Of a stretch of 64,000 nt of DNA, positions 43,846 through 52,318 are shown one piece after another. Origin of the DNA: Methylophaga sp. (GTDB lineage Bacteria > Pseudomonadota > Gammaproteobacteria > Nitrosococcales > Methylophagaceae). Made by a program: the position numbers and the translations under genes. Position 1 is the stretch's first letter. Each line of letters starts with the position of its first letter. The stretch is from the NCBI GenBank assembly GCA_002706095.1, contig PAJP01000021.1:248001-312000 (forward strand), in the 5' to 3' direction. The notes beneath the pieces are model-generated. The model ran no database searches and was not told the origin of the DNA. It saw nothing but the letters and a program-made list of their open reading frames with translations.

Positions 43846-45069
43846 CTAAATTGTATTAAGAGTCATAGTGGCCCACTCATTAGCTTCAATATAGGCATTG
43901 CTCAGCTTTTCCAATGAAGGCCCGTCTTCTGATGACTGAGACCAGCGGCCTTCACAGTAGTCGATAATGCAATTCAATAGTTGGCCTTTTATACCACCTC
44001 GACTAATTAGTGCAAGCTTTGATTCATTGCTTAGAGGGATCGAGTTAATAACCTCATTCATGGGCTTTGACAGCATCGTATCAATCGTTGAGAACAAGCC
44101 TAATAAAAAACCAGCCTCAGAATGACAGTCAAATTCAGGCGCTATCTTTTCTGCCATCTTGGCTCTGACCAACGTCACCTGAATTAGTTCTGCTGGTCCA
44201 GGACTCATCTCGCTCATGACGATTAATGTGGTCCATGTTTTTATCGCTTTTAGCCCTAAAATAACAAGGCCTTCACGTAGCGAGTTTATTTGTCTGGGAA
44301 ACCCAATAGCGGCTGAGTTAAGTAAACGTAGTAATTTTAGACTAAGGCCTGGGTCTTGGCGAATGATTGACTCGATCGTTTTAAATTCAATATCAGGATC
44401 TTGTAATTTGCTTAGCAGCTCCAGCAGTTTAAGCTTACTATCAGGAATAGGTTTATCTGAAATGATTTCTGGCCGACAGAAAAAGTAGCCTTGAAAATAA
44501 TCGAACCCAAGTGCCATACATAGCTCAAATTCAGATTTAGTCTCCACCTTCTCTGCCAGTAACTTAACCGGATATTCACGGAGTAGGGCAACATGTTGTC
44601 TTAACTCTGCTTCAGACAAGGCGAGAATATCCACTTTGATTATGGTGGCTAACTCGATAAGTGGACGTAAAGACTCATGGAAAATAAAATCATCAAGTGC
44701 GATATGGTAACCAGCTAATGCCAGCTTTTTTACGGCATGGATTAACTCGTCGTCAATATCAATATCTTCGAGGATTTCTAACACAACCCTTTCTCCACCA
44801 AATGGGATTGGGTCATCACTTAAAATGAAATTGCGGGTCAGATTAACAAATGCCAGATGTGTGCCGATTACCCGTTCTATCCCAAGCTCGAGAAAGCTGT
44901 AATTGATTACCCGGGTAGTCGCAATATCGCCGGAATAGCGCCCAATATCAGCAGATTGTTGGCTAGTGTTATTGCGAAATAATAATTCATAGGCATGAAT
45001 ATTATATTGACGATCAAAAATGGGTTGTCTGGCTAGAACGATGGAGGATAAATCAGCAACGTTGGTCAT
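43846..45069 (-). CDS. EAL-HDOD signalling protein (YuxH-like)
   Basis: A 407-residue cytosolic protein. Residues 10-205 form an EAL domain in which the first motif is Y-E-L-L-F-R (Glu28 kept), followed by V-N-L-T-R-N-F, V-L-E-I-L-E-D, A-L-D-D-F-I-F and L-A-E-K-V-E-T. D-D-F-G is replaced by D-D-F-I, and the motif context is that of the degenerate YuxH group, so cyclic-di-GMP hydrolysis is doubtful. Residues 215-400 are an HDOD domain (I-I-R-Q-D-P-G-L-S-L-K-L-L-R-L-L-N-S-A), a non-catalytic relative of HD hydrolases used in signalling. It is the first gene of the ABC operon, about 50 bases after the rpmG terminator. Confidence 0.88.
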   Translation of the reverse strand: MTNVADLSSIVLARQPIFDRQYNIHAYELLFRNNTSQQSADIGRYSGDIATTRVINYSFLELGIERVIGTHLAFVNLTRNFILSDDPIPFGGERVVLEILEDIDIDDELIHAVKKLALAGYHIALDDFIFHESLRPLIELATIIKVDILALSEAELRQHVALLREYPVKLLAEKVETKSEFELCMALGFDYFQGYFFCRPEIISDKPIPDSKLKLLELLSKLQDPDIEFKTIESIIRQDPGLSLKLLRLLNSAAIGFPRQINSLREGLVILGLKAIKTWTTLIVMSEMSPGPAELIQVTLVRAKMAEKIAPEFDCHSEAGFLLGLFSTIDTMLSKPMNEVINSIPLSNESKLALISRGGIKGQLLNCIIDYCEGRWSQSSEDGPSLEKLSNAYIEANEWATMTLNTI

Positions 45070-45119
45070 GAATTACAACTTAAAGAAATGAGTTGATATC
45101 ATAGTGTTAATGCAGGCAT

Positions 45120-45145
45120 AAAAAAACCCGCTAGTGCGGGTTTTT
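45120..45145 (-). terminator. Intrinsic terminator of rpmB-rpmG
   Basis: CCCGC (45127-45131) pairs with GCGGG (45136-45140) around TAGT; A-runs and T-runs flank it on both sides and extend the stem. On the minus strand it lies 24 bases after the rpmG stop. Confidence 0.9.
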
Positions 45146-45168
45146 CCAAAATAATATTGTGGGCAATA

Positions 45169-45324
45169 TTATTTGATTTTAGCTTCTTTATACATAACGT
45201 GTTTGCGCACAACAGGATCAAACTTTTTGATCTCTAATTTTTCAGGCATGGTACGTTTGTTTTTATCTGTGGTGTAGTAGTGACCAGTACCAGCAGATGA
45301 GACTAATTTAATTTTATCGCGCAT
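45169..45324 (-). CDS. rpmG: 50S ribosomal protein L33
   Basis: A 51-residue basic protein read directly from the minus strand: [19 protein letters not shown], then a K-N-K-R-T segment and a C-terminus of Y-K-E-A-K-I-K. This matches L33 of the large ribosomal subunit. It lacks the four zinc-binding cysteines of the C+ form. TAGGAGAG precedes the ATG, which lies eleven bases after rpmB, the usual order. Confidence 0.96.
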   Translation of the reverse strand: MRDKIKLVSSAGTGHYYTTDKNKRTMPEKLEIKKFDPVVRKHVMYKEAKIK

Positions 45325-45335
45325 GTCTTACTCTC

Positions 45336-45572
45336 CTAAATTTTTTCGCCACGGGCGCGAATGTCAGTAAGGACGGAATCAATCCCTCTCTTATCGATGA
45401 TGCGCAGACCATGGTTGCTGACACGCAGCTTGACCCAGCGATTTTCAGACTCAACCCAAAAACGGTGTGAGTGAAGGTTGGGTAAGAAACGACGTTTTGT
45501 TTTGTTATGAGCGTGTGAAACATTGTTACCGCTCATAGGGCGCTTGCCCGTTACCTGACATACTCTGGCCAT
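45336..45572 (-). CDS. rpmB: 50S ribosomal protein L28
   Basis: A 78-residue basic protein, the standard length: [12 protein letters not shown] opens it, and [17 protein letters not shown] is the conserved core. One Cys at position 5 is usual. It is followed by rpmG and a shared terminator. The 125 bases upstream (45573-45697) should hold its promoter; TATAAA on the minus strand near 45650 is a possible -10 box without a good -35. Confidence 0.97.
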   Translation of the reverse strand: MARVCQVTGKRPMSGNNVSHAHNKTKRRFLPNLHSHRFWVESENRWVKLRVSNHGLRIIDKRGIDSVLTDIRARGEKI

Positions 45573-45697
45573 TTTAAAACCTGCTCCTGATACACTTTTA
45601 CCACAGGGCGCCGATTTTGGTCCCTGCCTGCATTTACAAAGCCGTACTTTATACCATACAAGACTATAGAAGTGTAGTGTAAATGTATTCGAATTTG

Positions 45698-46195
45698 CTA
45701 CAGCCCCATACTGCTGAGTTTCTCGCTGAGCATCTCTTTTGAGACACTACCAATTTTGCGCATCACGACATCCCCTTCAGCGGAATATAAAAAATGCGTT
45801 GGAGTGACGCGTACATTACTAAATGCATTTGCCAGTTCACCTGTTTTATCCCAAGTGATGGTGTAGGGAATTTGTTTTTCTATGCGCATCGCTAATAAAT
45901 GCTCAGGCTTGTCATGAGCCAACGCCACACTGATAACTTCTAAACCTTTGGGCACATATTCTTTATAAATGGCTTTGAGTTCCGGAAGTTCTTGCACACA
46001 AGCAGGACAGTCTGTCGCCCAGAAAATGACTAATAAAGGTTTGCCCTTGTAGTCCTGAAGTGAGTGGGTGTTTCCGTCTAAATCAGTGAAGGTCTTGTCC
46101 GGAAGGCCTTGTTGTCCTTGCACTGAATTAAAAATAAGTGCCGCGATAATGCCAAGAATAAGAATGCCAATGGCGGGTTTAATTATGTGTGTCAT
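45698..46195 (-). CDS. TlpA-like membrane-anchored thioredoxin-fold protein
   Basis: A 165-residue protein with an uncleaved-looking N-terminal helix (about residues 7-25) and a periplasmic thioredoxin fold. The active-site pair is W-A-T-D-C-P-A-C, and the cis-Pro loop is V-T-P-T-H-F. TlpA/ResA-type proteins reduce disulfides in apocytochromes or copper-centre proteins. The gene begins seven bases after the acetolactate synthase stop, so both are probably on one transcript, although no functional link is obvious. The C-P-A-C variant occurs in ordinary TlpA-family members. Confidence 0.87.
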   Translation of the reverse strand: MTHIIKPAIGILILGIIAALIFNSVQGQQGLPDKTFTDLDGNTHSLQDYKGKPLLVIFWATDCPACVQELPELKAIYKEYVPKGLEVISVALAHDKPEHLLAMRIEKQIPYTITWDKTGELANAFSNVRVTPTHFLYSAEGDVVMRKIGSVSKEMLSEKLSSMGL

Positions 46196-46202
46196 CAGTT
46201 AT

Positions 46203-47834
46203 TTAAATCGTTAAAGTGAGTTGGCCTAATGCTTCTGTTAGTTTGAGGTTCTCTCGATAATCAACCGGGCAATCAATAACAGTCACGGTATTTCTGTCTA
46301 AAGCTTCTTTTAGAATGGGCATTAACTGCTCCGTCTCCTCAACTCTGACACCAACTGCACCAAAAGATTGCGCATACTGAACAAAATCCGGGTTGGTAAA
46401 TTGTACATGACTGGTCCGACCAAATTGGTTTTGTTGTTTCCACTCAATCAGGCCGTAACTGGCATCGTTCCATACCAGAATGACTATAGCGATACTCAGG
46501 CGCATCGCGGTTTCGATTTCTTGAGAGTTCATCAAAAATCCAGCATCCCCTGTCACGGCCACAACTTTACGTTGGGGATTGGCTAATTTAGCGGCGATAG
46601 CACCCGGTACGGCAATGCCCATACTGGCAAATCCGTTGGATATGATGCAGGTATTAGGGTATTCACAGCGGAACATCCGTGACATCCACATTTTATGAGC
46701 ACCTACGTCGCAGATGACAATGTCTTGTAAATCCATGGCTGTGCGCAGATCCCAGATGATTTTTTGTGGTTTCACTGGAAATTCCAGATCATCACGATGC
46801 ATATTCATCTCAGTAATCAAACTGTCTCTCAATGTACGCATCGCCTTGCCCTGGTGTGGGGTAGTGATGGCGGCTACACGATTGAGGCTATGACGAATAT
46901 TACCGACTACAGCCAAACTGATACTGTAGTGTCCATCCACTTCAGCATGAGTGGTATCTATGTGAACAATAGTACGATCACGCGATGGGTGCCAAAGATA
47001 TGGGTGGTACTCCACAATATCGTAACCAATACAGATAATGACATCGGCATTGGCGAAACCACAGTTGGCGTAGTCATTCGATTGCAGGCCCACACTGCCC
47101 AAGGCCATTGGATGACGGAAGGGTACGACGCCTTTTGCCATAAAGGTATTGGCAATAGGGATGCCCAGCTTTTCTGAAAATTCAGCTAGTTCATCACAGG
47201 CATTGGCACGAATAACCCCGTTGCCTGCCAAAATAATCGGGCTTTTAGCATTTGAAATAACTTCTGCCGCACGTTCGATTTCTTCTGCTGCGGGTTCGGG
47301 AGCCGTTGCATTTTTGACACGTAACGGCACATCATCAATGTCCATTTCGGCAATATTTTCAGGAAACTCAATAAAGCAGGCCCCGGTTTTTTCTGTTTGA
47401 GCGACTTTAAACGCTTTACGAACCACTTCTGGAATAACTTCAGGGCTGACAATACGCGATGCGTATTTGGTTATTGGCCGAAACATCGCTTCCAAATCCA
47501 GCACTTGATGGGACTCTTTATGGAGTCGATGCGTCGACGCTTGTCCGGCAATAGCAATGAGTGGGGCGTGATCCATATTGGCATCCGCGACACCCGTGAT
47601 GAGATTCGTTGCGCCTGGCCCCAGGGTAGCAATACAAACACCGGCATTACCTGTAAGTCGACCATAAACATCGGCCATAAAAGCCGCCCCCTGTTCATGG
47701 CGAGTGGTAATAAATTGGATAGATGAATCCAGCAATGCATCCATGACATCCAGATTTTCTTCACCTGGGATACCAAATATATATTCCACGCCTTCATTTT
47801 CGAGCGCTTTGACAAATAGCTCTGCTGCCTTCAT
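46203..47834 (-). CDS. Acetolactate synthase large subunit-like TPP enzyme
   Basis: A 543-residue thiamine-diphosphate enzyme. The catalytic Glu is in T-R-H-E-Q-G-A-A-F-M-A (residue ~48), and T-L-G-P-G-A-T-N-L follows. The TPP/Mg motif G-D-A-G-F-L-M-N-S-Q-E-I-E-T runs to W-N-D near residue 460. It lacks a neighbouring ilvN/ilvH regulatory subunit and resembles the stand-alone catabolic AlsS/IlvX-type enzymes, which join two pyruvates to acetolactate. No alsD decarboxylase gene is near. Another TPP-dependent carboligase of the same family cannot be excluded. The gatA terminator lies in front of it. Confidence 0.85.
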   Translation of the reverse strand: MKAAELFVKALENEGVEYIFGIPGEENLDVMDALLDSSIQFITTRHEQGAAFMADVYGRLTGNAGVCIATLGPGATNLITGVADANMDHAPLIAIAGQASTHRLHKESHQVLDLEAMFRPITKYASRIVSPEVIPEVVRKAFKVAQTEKTGACFIEFPENIAEMDIDDVPLRVKNATAPEPAAEEIERAAEVISNAKSPIILAGNGVIRANACDELAEFSEKLGIPIANTFMAKGVVPFRHPMALGSVGLQSNDYANCGFANADVIICIGYDIVEYHPYLWHPSRDRTIVHIDTTHAEVDGHYSISLAVVGNIRHSLNRVAAITTPHQGKAMRTLRDSLITEMNMHRDDLEFPVKPQKIIWDLRTAMDLQDIVICDVGAHKMWMSRMFRCEYPNTCIISNGFASMGIAVPGAIAAKLANPQRKVVAVTGDAGFLMNSQEIETAMRLSIAIVILVWNDASYGLIEWKQQNQFGRTSHVQFTNPDFVQYAQSFGAVGVRVEETEQLMPILKEALDRNTVTVIDCPVDYRENLKLTEALGQLTLTI

Positions 47835-47904
47835 CTGGCGGTTTCCTCATGCCCTGATTGATGTGTGCTGCAAGAATACCAGATAAGTGTCATATCTGAC
47901 CCAT

Positions 47905-47928
47905 AAAAAAGGGGCGGTGAGCCCCTTT
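47905..47928 (-). terminator. Intrinsic terminator directly after gatA
   Basis: On the minus strand AAAGGGGC and GCCCCTTT (47921-47928 and 47908-47915) close a five-base loop, followed by TTTTTT (A at 47905-47910 on plus). It lies ten bases beyond the gatA stop and separates gatCA from the acetolactate synthase gene. Confidence 0.88.
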
Positions 47929-47937
47929 AAAGTAGGA

Positions 47938-49392
47938 TTATTTGAACGCATCAGGAATACGTTGATGCCAGTCTGTTTCTTGTTGATAACGATGACCGAT
48001 ATTTAATAATCTCGCTTCATCAAAGTAGTTACCAATAATTTGTAAACCGACAGGTAAGCCCTCAACGAAACCAGCTGGAATAGACATACCAGGCAAACCA
48101 GCCAGATTGGTATTGATGGTGTAAATATCTTCCAGATACATCGCAACCGGATCGTCTGTTTTCTCACCAAAACGGAAAGCAGGATTGGTGGCTGTTGGTC
48201 CCATAATCACATCGACTTCTTTAAATGCTTCCTGGAAGTCATTACTAATAAGACGACGGCATTGCTGTGCTTTTAAGTAGTAAGCATCGTAGTAACCAGC
48301 CGATAAGGCATAAGTACCAATCATGATGCGACGTTTGACTTCTTCGCCAAAACCTTCGCCACGTGAACGGGTGTAGAGATCCATTAAGTCTTTCGGATCT
48401 TCAGCGCGGTGACCGAAACGTACGCCATCCATTCTTGATAAGTTAGACGAACATTCTGCTGGCGCTACGACATAGTATGTCGGCACAGCCAGATCCGTGT
48501 TGGGTAAGGTGATTTCCTTTAATGTCGCGCCCATTTTTTCATATGTCTTGATGGCCGCTTCTACCGTAGCGGCTACACGCGGATCGAGGCCTTCACCAAA
48601 ATATTCTTTTGGCAGGCCGATAGTTAGGCCTTCAAGTGAATCATTCAAACTCGCTGTGTAATCTGGCACATCACGATCGACACTCGTAGAGTCTTTCTCA
48701 TCAAACCCTGACATCACGTTCATCAGCCAGGCAGCATCTTCAGCACTGTTGGCCATGGGGCCAGCTTGATCCAGGCTTGAAGCGAAAGCAATCATGCCGT
48801 AGCGAGAAATACGGCCATAAGTGGGTTTCAAACCGGTCAGATTACACAGAGAAGAAGGTTGACGAATCGAACCACCTGTATCCGTACCTGTAGCAACGGG
48901 CGCTAAACGTGCCGCCATGGCTGCTGCTGAACCACCTGATGAACCACCAGGTACGCGGTCGGTATCCCACGGATTTTTTACAGGGCCATACCAGCTGGTT
49001 TCATTCGACGAACCCATAGCAAATTCGTCCATATTGGTTTTACCCAATGTGACCATGCCGGCCTGGTCAATCTTTTCGACGACAGTGGCATCATAGGGAG
49101 CAATAAACTTATCCAGCATCTTGGAAGCGCAACTGGTGCGAACACCTTTTGTACAGAAAATATCTTTATGGGCGAGAGGAATGCCAGTTAAAACACCAGC
49201 TTTGTTTTCTGCCAATAACTTATCTGCGGCTTTTGCCTGTTCCAGTGCTCGCTCTTCGGTCACAGTGATGAAGGCATTTAAAGTGCCGTTATGCTGATTG
49301 ATGCGGTCAAGATAATGCTGAGTGAGTTCAACACTGCTTATTTCATTGTTGTGCAGGGCTGCCGATAATTCTGAAAGTGATTTGTTATGCAT
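47938..49392 (-). CDS. gatA: Asp-tRNA(Asn)/Glu-tRNA(Gln) amidotransferase subunit A
   Basis: A 484-residue amidase-signature enzyme. The Lys of the catalytic triad is in L-A-H-K-D-I-F (near residue 77). [10 protein letters not shown] and [13 protein letters not shown] hold the cis-Ser and nucleophilic Ser. GatA releases ammonia from glutamine for transamidation of misacylated tRNA, working with GatB and GatC. It follows gatC by 18 bases. A strong terminator lies right after it, and no gatB is in this window. Confidence 0.95.
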   Translation of the reverse strand: MHNKSLSELSAALHNNEISSVELTQHYLDRINQHNGTLNAFITVTEERALEQAKAADKLLAENKAGVLTGIPLAHKDIFCTKGVRTSCASKMLDKFIAPYDATVVEKIDQAGMVTLGKTNMDEFAMGSSNETSWYGPVKNPWDTDRVPGGSSGGSAAAMAARLAPVATGTDTGGSIRQPSSLCNLTGLKPTYGRISRYGMIAFASSLDQAGPMANSAEDAAWLMNVMSGFDEKDSTSVDRDVPDYTASLNDSLEGLTIGLPKEYFGEGLDPRVAATVEAAIKTYEKMGATLKEITLPNTDLAVPTYYVVAPAECSSNLSRMDGVRFGHRAEDPKDLMDLYTRSRGEGFGEEVKRRIMIGTYALSAGYYDAYYLKAQQCRRLISNDFQEAFKEVDVIMGPTATNPAFRFGEKTDDPVAMYLEDIYTINTNLAGLPGMSIPAGFVEGLPVGLQIIGNYFDEARLLNIGHRYQQETDWHQRIPDAFK

Positions 49393-49410
49393 GTGTTTGC
49401 CTGTGTTGCT

Positions 49411-49698
49411 TTATTCAATAACTTTAGGAACCAGATAGACACCGGCTTCAGTTTTAGGTGCAATCGCCTGAAATGCATCACGCTGATTGACTTCGGTCAC
49501 ACTGTCGGGGCGTAAACGCTGATGTGCATCGAGGGGGTGAGCCATAGGAAGTATGTCGTTAGTGTCAGCTGCGCTTAATTGGTCAACTAAATTAAGAATA
49601 TTATTCAAATCCCGTGCATAATGAGGAATATCATCTTCCTGTATCGACAGGCGTGCGAGGTGCGCGATTTTTTCTACATCGTGTTTATCTAAACTCAT
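49411..49698 (-). CDS. gatC: Asp-tRNA(Asn)/Glu-tRNA(Gln) amidotransferase subunit C
   Basis: A 95-residue protein with the GatC pattern [23 protein letters not shown] and V-Y-L-V-P-K-V-I-E at the C-terminus. It wraps around GatA and GatB to stabilise the complex. ATG 49698 is preferred over 49710; it gives M-S-L-D-K-H-D-V-E, and a GGAAC lies upstream. It is divergent from mreB; the 121 bases between the two starts hold both promoters, not clearly recognisable. Confidence 0.94.
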   Translation of the reverse strand: MSLDKHDVEKIAHLARLSIQEDDIPHYARDLNNILNLVDQLSAADTNDILPMAHPLDAHQRLRPDSVTEVNQRDAFQAIAPKTEAGVYLVPKVIE

Positions 49699-49747
49699 CG
49701 ACAGTTCCAAAGGTTAATTGCTTCAACAAAGCAGTAAGTTTAAATGA

Positions 49748-50866
<1,119 letters not shown>

Positions 50867-50888
50867 TGATTTTTAGTTAATAAGTCGT

Positions 50889-50927
50889 AAGACCTTTGCG
50901 AGTGTTATGCATTTGCGAAGGTCTTTT
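50889..50927 (+). terminator. Terminator or attenuator hairpin between mreB and mreC
   Basis: AAGACCTT (50889-50896) and AAGGTCTT (50918-50925) pair perfectly. The stem continues inward through a T-G wobble and two G-C pairs, leaving a loop of about eleven bases. TTTT ends it, followed by AG and another TTTT. It lies 22 bases after the mreB stop and 19 bases before the proposed mreC start, so partial termination would lower mreCD-mrdAB relative to mreB. Confidence 0.7.
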
Positions 50928-50945
50928 AGTTTTGGACGTTGAGTT

Positions 50946-51848
50946 ATTAAACCTTTATTTGCCCATACACCTTCTTTAAACACCCGGATGCTACTGGCGC
51001 TTGTAGCCTCTATCATGGTGTTTTTCCTTGATACGCGTCTGGATTACTTCAAACCTGTGCGTTCTTTGTTGTCAACGGCAGTCTATCCTGTGCAGGCGGC
51101 GGCATCGCTTCCTACAGATTTGAGTGAATGGGTCAGTGATTTTTTTCAGGATCGTAAACAATTACGAGAAAAAATTACCGTCATGGAAGCGAATAATATG
51201 TTGCAGAATATTCGCTTGCAGAAACTGCAGTCACTCGAACGAGAAAACATGCGACTCAAAGAGTTGTTAGGTTCATCATTTCGTCTGCAAGAACGTGTTC
51301 AAGTAGCAGAATTGCTGACCATAGATCTTGATCCTTTTTCTCAACAAGTCGTGATTGATAAGGGTGAAAATTATGGTGTGTATGTCGGGCAACCGGTGTT
51401 GGATGCCACAGGGGTAATGGGGCAGGTGACCGAAACCTCTGCCGTATCAAGTCGTGTTGTGTTGTTGACCGATCCAAGTCATAGCATCCCTGTTCAAATC
51501 AATCGTAATGGTCTTCGGGCTGTGGTCACGGGCCGAGGTTTAGGCGAGTACCTTCAAATGGATTTTCTACCACATAATGCGGATATTCGAGAAGGCGACT
51601 TATTAGTCACATCAGGGCTTGGTGGTCGGTTTCCTGTTGGCTATCCGGTAGGTAAAGTGGTATCCGTTGAGTTTCCTCAAGGTAAACCATTTGCTGATAT
51701 CAAAGTGGAGCCAGCAGCCAAGTTATCCACAAGTCGTGAAGTGATGTTAGTTCTGCCAGGCGAAAAAATTCAAACAGAGCGCACAACAACGAAACCAGCT
51801 GAGGAATCGTCATCAACCACGGAGGTCGACAGTGGCGACGACAATTAG
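50946..51848 (+). CDS. mreC: Rod shape-determining protein MreC, apparently with an ATT start
   Basis: MreC is a bitopic membrane protein that links MreB to PBP2: a membrane helix (about residues 15-33), a coiled coil (about 75-110), then beta-barrel domains with D-P-F-S-Q-Q-V-V-I-D-K-G and V-T-S-G-L-G-G-R-F-P-x-G-Y-P. From ATG 50988 it has 286 residues and lacks the conserved N-terminus. The frame stays open back to TGA 50940-50942, and the codons from 50946 read I-K-P-L-F-A-H-T-P-S-L-N-T-R, matching the M-K-P-I-F-S-R-G-P-S-L start of E. coli MreC. No ATG, GTG or TTG lies in that stretch, so ATT 50946 (300 residues) is the likely initiator. GGAC at 50934 is a weak ribosome-binding site. Confidence 0.85.
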   Translation: MKPLFAHTPSLNTRMLLALVASIMVFFLDTRLDYFKPVRSLLSTAVYPVQAAASLPTDLSEWVSDFFQDRKQLREKITVMEANNMLQNIRLQKLQSLERENMRLKELLGSSFRLQERVQVAELLTIDLDPFSQQVVIDKGENYGVYVGQPVLDATGVMGQVTETSAVSSRVVLLTDPSHSIPVQINRNGLRAVVTGRGLGEYLQMDFLPHNADIREGDLLVTSGLGGRFPVGYPVGKVVSVEFPQGKPFADIKVEPAAKLSTSREVMLVLPGEKIQTERTTTKPAEESSSTTEVDSGDDN

Positions 51849-52311
51849 GACCCGTAATGGTTTTGTGATTGTTATCACGCTCATCATTTCCATTATGTTG
51901 ATGCTGGTGCCGTTACCAGATTACGCGCGTTTTTTCCGGCCGGAATGGGTAGTGATGACACTCATTTACTGGGCGATGGCGTTGCCTCATCGTGTCAGTA
52001 TTGGTGTGGCCTGGTTTACAGGCTTTGTCATGGATATCACCATGGGTGGGATATTGGGTGTGATGGCTTTCAGCTATGCACTAGCTATTTATTTGATAGC
52101 ACGTTTCCATTTGCAGTTACGTCAATATCCACTTTGGCAACAAGCCTTAACCATTTTTTCTGTTGTGCTGTTGGTGGAGTTTGTTGATGTTGTCGCTACT
52201 CGAGCAACGTTGCACTGGGAAAGCTGGATGCCCGTGCTAACAAGTACGCTGTTATGGCCGGTGATGTATGCGATTCTGCGTAAAATTCGCCGTACATTTC
52301 AGGTAACGTGA
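51832..52311 (+). CDS. mreD: Rod shape-determining protein MreD
   Basis: A 159-residue polytopic inner-membrane protein with five to six helices. Conserved pieces are L-P-D-Y-A-R-F-F-R-P-E-W and G-F-V-M-D-I-T-M-G-G-I-L-G, typical of gammaproteobacterial MreD. The start is GTG at 51832, with GGAGG (51821-51825) at ideal spacing, and it overlaps the 3' end of mreC by 17 bases. It joins MreC and the RodA-PBP2 pair in the elongasome. Confidence 0.93.
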   Translation: MATTIRTRNGFVIVITLIISIMLMLVPLPDYARFFRPEWVVMTLIYWAMALPHRVSIGVAWFTGFVMDITMGGILGVMAFSYALAIYLIARFHLQLRQYPLWQQALTIFSVVLLVEFVDVVATRATLHWESWMPVLTSTLLWPVMYAILRKIRRTFQVT

Positions 52312-52318
52312 ACGTTAT

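Noticed and set aside
46764-47177. 137-residue plus-strand ORF opposite acetolactate synthase
   Set aside because: It lies entirely opposite a well-conserved enzyme and shows no domain; a shadow frame.
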